From Lawsonibacter sp900766145 (GTDB lineage Bacteria; Bacillota; Clostridia; Oscillospirales; Oscillospiraceae), in the NCBI RefSeq assembly GCF_030372275.1, contig NZ_JAUDDJ010000008.1: a stretch of 64,000 nt of DNA; one strand, given 5' to 3'. The position numbers were made by a program, and so were the translations under genes. The notes under the pieces are model-generated. The model was not told the DNA's origin, made no database searches, and saw only the letters and a list, made by a program, of their open reading frames with translations. Positions within the stretch are counted from its first letter, which is position 1; each line of letters starts with the position of its first letter. Shown in pieces: positions 59,632 to 64,000 of this stretch.

Positions 59632-60704
59632 ATTACAAAATCGCCCTCATTCGCGGCGACGGCATCGGCCCCGAGGTAGTGGGGGAAGCCGTCAAGGTTC
59701 TGGACAAGGTAGGGGAGAAGTTCGGCCACACCTTCACCTACACCGATGTGCTCATGGGCGGCTGCGCCATCGACCAGGTGGGCAAGAGTTACCCCGACGG
59801 CACCGCCGAGGCCTGCAAAGCCTGCGACGCCGTCCTGCTGGGCGCGGTAGGCGGTCCCAAGTGGGGCCACTCCACCGACCCCGAGAAGCGCCCCGAGACC
59901 GCGCTGCTCTCCATCCGGAAGGACCTGGGACTGTATGCTAACCTGCGTCCCGCCGCCCTCCGTCCCGCCCTGGCCGACGCCTGCCCCCTGAAAAAGGAGA
60001 CCGCCGACAAGGGCATCGACCTGATGATGGTTCGTGAGCTCACCGGCGGCATCTACTTCGGACAGAAGGAGCGCTACCAGACCGAGGACCGGGGCGAGGA
60101 GGCCGCCGACCGCATGGCCTACTCCGAGAAGGAGATCGAGCGCATCGGCCGCCGCGCCTTCGAGCTGGCCCGTCTGCGCCGCAAGAAGGTTGCCTCTGTG
60201 GACAAGGCTAACGTGCTGGAGACCAGCCGTCTGTGGCGGCAGGTGATGCACCGCCTGGCCGAGGAGTACTCCGATGTGGAGTACGAGGACGTGCTGGTGG
60301 ACAACGCCGCCATGCAGCTGGTCCGCAACCCCAGCCAGTTTGACGTGGTAGTCACCGAGAACATGTTCGGCGACATCCTCTCCGATGAGGCCAGCATGAT
60401 CACCGGCTCTATCGGCCTGCTGCCCTCCGCCTCCATCGGCGACACCGCCCCCGGCCTTTACGAGCCCATCCACGGCTCTGCCCCCGACATTGCTGGGCAG
60501 GACAAGGCCAACCCCATCGCCACCATTCTCTCCGTGGCCATGATGCTCCGTTACTCCTTCCACCTGGCCGACGAGGCCCAGGCCGTAGAGCAGGCGGTAG
60601 ACGCTGTCCTTGCCGAGGGCTACCGTACCGCCGACATTGCCAAGGCAGGGGAGAAGGCCATCGGTACCCTGGAGATGGGCCGCCTCATCTGCCAGCGCAT
60701 CTGA
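59628..60704 (+). CDS. leuB: 3-isopropylmalate dehydrogenase
   Basis: 358 residues. It oxidises and decarboxylates isopropylmalate with NAD+. Motifs: IRGDGIGPEVV at the start, MVRELTGGIYFG, DKANVLETSRLWR, the metal site NMFGDILSDEASMITGSIG and EPIHGSAPDIAGQ. The normal family length and an ATGA overlap with leuD leave little doubt. A terminator follows at 60727. Confidence 0.96.
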   Translation: MNYKIALIRGDGIGPEVVGEAVKVLDKVGEKFGHTFTYTDVLMGGCAIDQVGKSYPDGTAEACKACDAVLLGAVGGPKWGHSTDPEKRPETALLSIRKDLGLYANLRPAALRPALADACPLKKETADKGIDLMMVRELTGGIYFGQKERYQTEDRGEEAADRMAYSEKEIERIGRRAFELARLRRKKVASVDKANVLETSRLWRQVMHRLAEEYSDVEYEDVLVDNAAMQLVRNPSQFDVVVTENMFGDILSDEASMITGSIGLLPSASIGDTAPGLYEPIHGSAPDIAGQDKANPIATILSVAMMLRYSFHLADEAQAVEQAVDAVLAEGYRTADIAKAGEKAIGTLEMGRLICQRI

Positions 60705-60726
60705 TTATCCAATCCTTCTACGAAAC

Positions 60727-60767
60727 AAAGTGGGCCCTGACCAGCTTGGCCGGGGCCCGCTTTTTGC
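60727..60767 (+). terminator. Terminator of the leu operon
   Basis: AAAGTGGGCCC against GGGCCCGCTTT with one mismatch and inner GGCC pairing, then TTTTT. Confidence 0.75.
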
Positions 60768-60818
60768 ATATTGTCCAAAGTGAGACTGCAAACAGTTTGA
60801 AATTTTACAAGAATGGGC

Positions 60819-60847
60819 TTGCATTTTTGAAAGCGGAAGCATATAAT
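60819..60847 (+). promoter_or_regulatory. Promoter of the aminotransferase gene
   Basis: TTGCAT (60819-60824), 17-base spacer, TATAAT (60842-60847). It leaves a leader of about 150 bases with TTTGCTG near 60852 complementary to CAGCAAA near 60934 and a repeated GCAGCTTTC, so the leader may fold. I cannot assign it to a known riboswitch or T-box. Confidence 0.65.
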
Positions 60848-61003
60848 GTTTTTTGCTGTGACAAAGGAATGAAGTGCAGGGTTTTGGAACAGCGGCCCAA
60901 TATTGCAGCTTTCTCCGTTTTGCAGCTTTCCATGCAGCAAAGGGTGAAAATTGCATTATCATGAAAGAAACCTTGCAAATATAACGATACGGAGGCGTTT
61001 TCT

Positions 61004-62203
61004 ATGAAAGAGTTATCCCGGATTGCACTGGCTATCGAGCCTTCCGCTACCATGGCCATTGATACCATGTTCAAGCAGATGAAGGCCGACGGCCTGGACG
61101 TCATCGGCTTCGGCGCCGGTGAGCCTGATTTCCCCACCCCCGACTACATTAAGGAGGTTGGTATCAAGGCCATCCAGAATAACGACACCAAGTATACGCC
61201 TTCTGTGGGTACTGTGGCTCTGCGCAAGGCCATCTGCCAGCGTCTGAAGGAGGACTGCGGTGTGGAGTACGCTCCCGCTGAGGTCTCCGTCTCCAACGGC
61301 GCTAAGCCCTGCGTCTATGTGGCCCTGCGCGCCCTGGTGAACCCCGGCGACGAGGTCATCCTGCCTGCTCCTTACTGGGTCAGCTACATTGAGCTCATCC
61401 GCATGGTGGGCGGTGTGCCCGTGGTGGTGGAGGCTACCGAGGCCGAGCACTTCAAGATCACCCCGGAGAAGTTGGCCGCTGCCATCACCCCCAAGACCAA
61501 GTGCATGATTCTCAACAACCCCTCCAACCCCACCGGCATGATGTACAGCCGCAAGGAGCTGGAGGAGATCGCCAAGGTCTGCGTAGAAAAGGACATCTAT
61601 GTCATCTCCGATGAGATCTACTACCGTTTGGCCTATGACAACGAGGAGTTTGTCAGCTTCGCCGCCCTGGGCGAGGACGTGAAGGCCCGCACCCTGCTGG
61701 TCAACGGCGTGTCCAAGTCCTACGCCATGACCGGCTGGCGTATCGGCTACGTGGCCGCTCCCACTGCCATCTCCAAGGTGATCGGCAACTACCTGGGCCA
61801 CTGCACCGGTTCCCCCAGCTCCATCTCCCAGGCTGCCGCCGCTGAGGCTCTCTCTGCCTCTCAGGAGACCGTGGAGAAGATGCGCGAGGCCTTTGAGGAG
61901 CGCCGCAACTACATGGTGGAGCGCATGAACCAGATCGAGGGCGTCAGCTGCATTAAGCCCGAGGGTGCCTTCTATGTCATGATGAACATCAGCAAGGTCT
62001 TCGGCAAGGAGCTCTTCGGCCACGTCATCAAGGACGCCGACGACTTCGGCAGCATGTTCCTCAAGTACGGCAAGGTGGCCGTGGTGCCCGGCACCAGCTT
62101 CGGCGCCCCTGAGTTCATCCGCTGGTCCTACGCCACCTCCATGGAGAACATCAAGGCCGGCCTGGACCGCCTGGAGTGCTTCCTCTCCGGCAAAGAGGTC
62201 TGA
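61004..62203 (+). CDS. PLP-dependent aminotransferase, aspartate aminotransferase type
   Basis: 399 residues of class I aminotransferase. The PLP lysine is in VNGVSKSYAMTGWRIGY, with SNGAKPCVYVAL and LNNPSNPTGMM contacting the cofactor, and the substrate Arg in EFIRWSYA near the end. The SPSATMAID-like start (IEPSATMAIDTMFKQ) marks the Ib group of thermophile/Firmicute aspartate aminotransferases. Codon use is highly biased, so it is probably abundant. GGAGG lies upstream; repeat copy C and a terminator follow. Confidence 0.92.
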   Translation: MKELSRIALAIEPSATMAIDTMFKQMKADGLDVIGFGAGEPDFPTPDYIKEVGIKAIQNNDTKYTPSVGTVALRKAICQRLKEDCGVEYAPAEVSVSNGAKPCVYVALRALVNPGDEVILPAPYWVSYIELIRMVGGVPVVVEATEAEHFKITPEKLAAAITPKTKCMILNNPSNPTGMMYSRKELEEIAKVCVEKDIYVISDEIYYRLAYDNEEFVSFAALGEDVKARTLLVNGVSKSYAMTGWRIGYVAAPTAISKVIGNYLGHCTGSPSSISQAAAAEALSASQETVEKMREAFEERRNYMVERMNQIEGVSCIKPEGAFYVMMNISKVFGKELFGHVIKDADDFGSMFLKYGKVAVVPGTSFGAPEFIRWSYATSMENIKAGLDRLECFLSGKEV

Positions 62204-62204
62204 T

Positions 62205-62301
62205 CTACTTTTCTTGAAAGAAAAGTAGACAAAAGAACTTTCGCGCACCGCTTTCTTAAAAGAAAGCTTGGCAAAGAACTTTGTGGGAAACTTCGTTTCC
62301 C
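62205..62301 (+). repeat. Multi-hairpin intergenic repeat, copy C
   Basis: CTACTTTTC-TTGAAA-GAAAAGTAG (62205-62228), GCTTTCTT-AA-AAGAAAGC (62250-62267) and GGGAAAC-TTC-GTTTCCC (62285-62301). Compared with copies A and B the outer stem bases of hairpins one and three change in pairs. A terminator follows at 62328, as after copy A. Confidence 0.75.
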
Positions 62302-62327
62302 CTCTGCGCCCGTTACAAAAGTATCAC

Positions 62328-62363
62328 GTGGGAGTGACGTTTTTCGTCGCTCCCACTTTTTTT
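62328..62363 (+). terminator. Terminator of the aminotransferase gene
   Basis: GTGGGAGTGACG against CGTCGCTCCCAC, then TTTTTTT. Confidence 0.9.
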
Positions 62364-62415
62364 ATTGTCACGAAATAAGCGAGCCGCATAGGATAAGCGG
62401 AAAGGGGAGAGGACC

Positions 62416-62913
62416 ATGCCGCTCATTCCATACGACCGTGCTGCGGCGGTGCGCTATGCCCACCGCTGGGCCTTCAGCCGAAATCCAAGATTTTATAATT
62501 TTGATGAATTAGGAGGCGACTGCACCAACTTTGCCTCCCAGTGTCTCTACGCTGGGACAGGGATCATGAATTACACCCCTGATTTGGGGTGGTATTACAT
62601 TGGCCCCAACAACAAGGCTCCCGCCTGGACGGGAGTTCCTTACTTCTATAATTTTCTCACCCGAAAAAAAGAGAACCAGGGGCCGGTAGGGGTGTCCGCC
62701 TCTATAAAGGACCTTCTGCCCGGGGATTTTGTCCAGCTCCGCTTTGCCGGGGATGAGTTTGGACACACCCCTGTTGTGGTAGAGGTGGGTTCCCCCGCCA
62801 CGTTGGAAAATGTGTTGGTGGCCGCCCACAGTCAGGATTCCGACTTCCGGCCCCTCAGCACCTATAACGTCCAGGAGATCCGATTTATCCATATTTTAGG
62901 AAGCCGAAAATAA
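62416..62913 (+). CDS. Amidase_6-type cysteine protease-like domain protein
   Basis: 165 residues, a single putative amidase (Amidase_6, CHAP-like) domain. The catalytic Cys is in GGDCTNFASQCLYAG and the His in FGHTPVVVEVG. It opens YDRAAAVRYAHRWAFSRNPRF, typical of the family. No signal peptide is present, so it may act inside the spore compartment or be a mother-cell enzyme; relatives are found in spore and cell-wall proteins. AAAGGGGAG precedes the ATG. Confidence 0.86.
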   Translation: MPLIPYDRAAAVRYAHRWAFSRNPRFYNFDELGGDCTNFASQCLYAGTGIMNYTPDLGWYYIGPNNKAPAWTGVPYFYNFLTRKKENQGPVGVSASIKDLLPGDFVQLRFAGDEFGHTPVVVEVGSPATLENVLVAAHSQDSDFRPLSTYNVQEIRFIHILGSRK

Positions 62914-62937
62914 TTCGCATTATTGATTAAAAAATCA

Positions 62938-62966
62938 TTGGCGGCAGGAGCAAAATAGGATACAAT
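62938..62966 (+). promoter_or_regulatory. Promoter of the flavodiiron gene
   Basis: TTGGCG (62938-62943), 17-base spacer, TACAAT (62961-62966), 43 bases before the ATG. Confidence 0.6.
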
Positions 62967-63008
62967 ACAGGTAAGCCCCAAACAAACTAACACAAAGGAG
63001 AATTGCAC

Positions 63009-64000
63009 ATGGGTATTCTGGAACTCAAGCCCGGTTTTTATTTTACCGGCGCCCTGGATCATGACCTGCGGGTGTTCGATATCATCATGTACACCGAGTA
63101 CGGCACCACCTACAATTCCTACGTGCTGAAAACTGCCAACCATACCGTTTTATTTGAGACGGCCAAGGCCAAATGCCTGGACAGCTGGCTGGAGAAGGTG
63201 GGCTCCATCACCCCCATTGACCAGGTGGACTACCTGGTGGTCAGCCACACCGAGCCCGACCACAGCGGCAGCGTGGAGCGCCTGCTGGAGCTCAATCCCC
63301 GGCTGAAGATCGTGGCCACCGGCTGCGCCATCAACTTCCTCAAGGAGATCGTCAACCGGGACTTCTACTCTATCGCCATCAAGGACGGCCAGACCCTGGA
63401 GCTGGACGACAAGACCCTGGAGTTCATGGTGGTGCCAAACCTCCACTGGCCCGACACCATGTATACCTATATCCGGGAGGACAAGGTGCTGGTCACCTGC
63501 GACTCCTTCGGCTCCCATTACGCCTGCGACGGCATTCTGGCCAGCGCTGTTACCGACCAGGAGGGCTACTGGAAGGCCACCAAGTATTACTACGACTGCA
63601 TCATCGGCCCCTTCAAGAGCTTTATGCTGGACGCTTTGAAGCGGGTGCGCCCTCTGGAGCTGGAGATGATCTGCCCCGGCCACGGCCCGGTGCTGGATAC
63701 AGGAATTCCCAACATGCTGGACACCTACGAGCAGTGGTCCACCGTCATCAACCCCAACCCCTGTCCCACCGTCATCATCCCCTATGTCAGCGCATACGGC
63801 TACACCGGACAGCTGGCCCAGGCCATCGCCCAGGGCATTGCCGCTCAGGGGGACATCGATGTGCGCCTGTACGATATGGTGGAGGCCGACGCCGGCAAAG
63901 TGGCTGAGGAGCTCCTCTACGCCGATGGTTTCCTGCTGGGCACACCCACCATCGTGGGCGAGGCCCTAAAACCCATCTGGGATCTGACCACTGGCATGTT
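63009..64000 (+). CDS. FprA-family A-type flavoprotein (flavodiiron protein), 3' partial
   Basis: 330 complete codons are visible and the frame stays open at the window's end. Residues 1 to about 250 are the metallo-beta-lactamase-like diiron domain: SHTEPDHSGSVE (His, Glu, Asp, His ligands), ATGCAINFLKE, VPNLHWPDTMYTY and CPGHGPV. From about residue 258 (IIPYVSAYGYTGQLAQAIA) the flavodoxin domain begins. Flavodiiron proteins reduce O2 or NO to protect anaerobes. AAGGAG precedes the ATG. The C-terminus lies outside the window. Confidence 0.93.
   Translation, partial: MGILELKPGFYFTGALDHDLRVFDIIMYTEYGTTYNSYVLKTANHTVLFETAKAKCLDSWLEKVGSITPIDQVDYLVVSHTEPDHSGSVERLLELNPRLKIVATGCAINFLKEIVNRDFYSIAIKDGQTLELDDKTLEFMVVPNLHWPDTMYTYIREDKVLVTCDSFGSHYACDGILASAVTDQEGYWKATKYYYDCIIGPFKSFMLDALKRVRPLELEMICPGHGPVLDTGIPNMLDTYEQWSTVINPNPCPTVIIPYVSAYGYTGQLAQAIAQGIAAQGDIDVRLYDMVEADAGKVAEELLYADGFLLGTPTIVGEALKPIWDLTTGM

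Noticed and set aside
60746..60964. Small 72-codon plus-strand frame before the aminotransferase gene
   Set aside because: It starts inside the leu terminator, runs across the promoter, and has no RBS.

Overview
The window looks like the chromosome of a GC-rich, spore-forming, anaerobic Firmicute. The Oscillospiraceae (Flavonifractor, Intestinimonas, Lawsonibacter group) are the best guess. The reasons are GC-rich coding with Gram-positive RBS spacing, a TepA-type ClpP homologue, a SleL-like LysM/GH18 enzyme without signal peptide, a pyrophosphate-type phosphofructokinase, a molybdenum hydroxylase and a flavodiiron protein. This assignment is inference; no rRNA, tRNA or CRISPR array was seen.

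Layout. Positions 1 to about 2150 are visibly AT-richer and carry an XRE regulator plus an unrecognised winged-helix protein, probably the end of an integrated element that abuts a 5'-truncated membrane gene. From 2.5 to 20.3 kb is a dense plus-strand housekeeping block: DUF1858 protein, FMN reductase, trmK, Nif3-like, ddl, murF, ABC-F, DUF218, prfA, HAD phosphatase, tsaC-type, two tandem HTH-membrane proteins (the second fused to dephospho-CoA kinase), M18 aminopeptidase, TepA, purB and an AI-2E family exporter. At 20.4-22.8 kb a PPi-phosphofructokinase and class II aldolase diverge around a shared operator. At 22.9-35.4 kb ftsK is followed without a gap by a late cobalamin operon (cobB, cobT, cobU, cobS, a mini CobU, a phosphatase, cbiB, cobD, cobQ) ending in a zinc-ribbon/Sel1 protein.

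At 35.4-38.4 kb, on the minus strand, are a YbaK deacylase, a FlK-like thioesterase, a LysM/GH18 enzyme and an amidase. Then come a DUF4349 lipoprotein, a BlaI regulator with a fused M56/M23 metallopeptidase, a FecBCD-type uptake system (41.5-44.5 kb), and a purine block (44.6-50.3 kb): NCS2 permease, three-subunit molybdenum hydroxylase and MocA.

The most unusual locus is 50.3-55.6 kb. A minus-strand operon encodes a free-standing adenylating ligase, an acyl carrier protein, a condensation domain, an anchored alpha/beta hydrolase and an SCP2 lipid-binding protein. A divergent TetR gene and two matching palindromes on the promoter complete it. This has the parts of a minimal NRPS-like lipid-conjugating pathway and is the best candidate here for an undescribed system.

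The right end has an XRE/DUF3169 pair with three spaced operator boxes, a Crp/Fnr regulator divergent from leuCDB (with a TGTAA-N6-TTACA site placed for class II activation), an aminotransferase, an Amidase_6 protein and a partial flavodiiron protein. Three intergenic copies of a multi-hairpin repeat (about 16.5, 59.0 and 62.25 kb) show compensatory stem changes.
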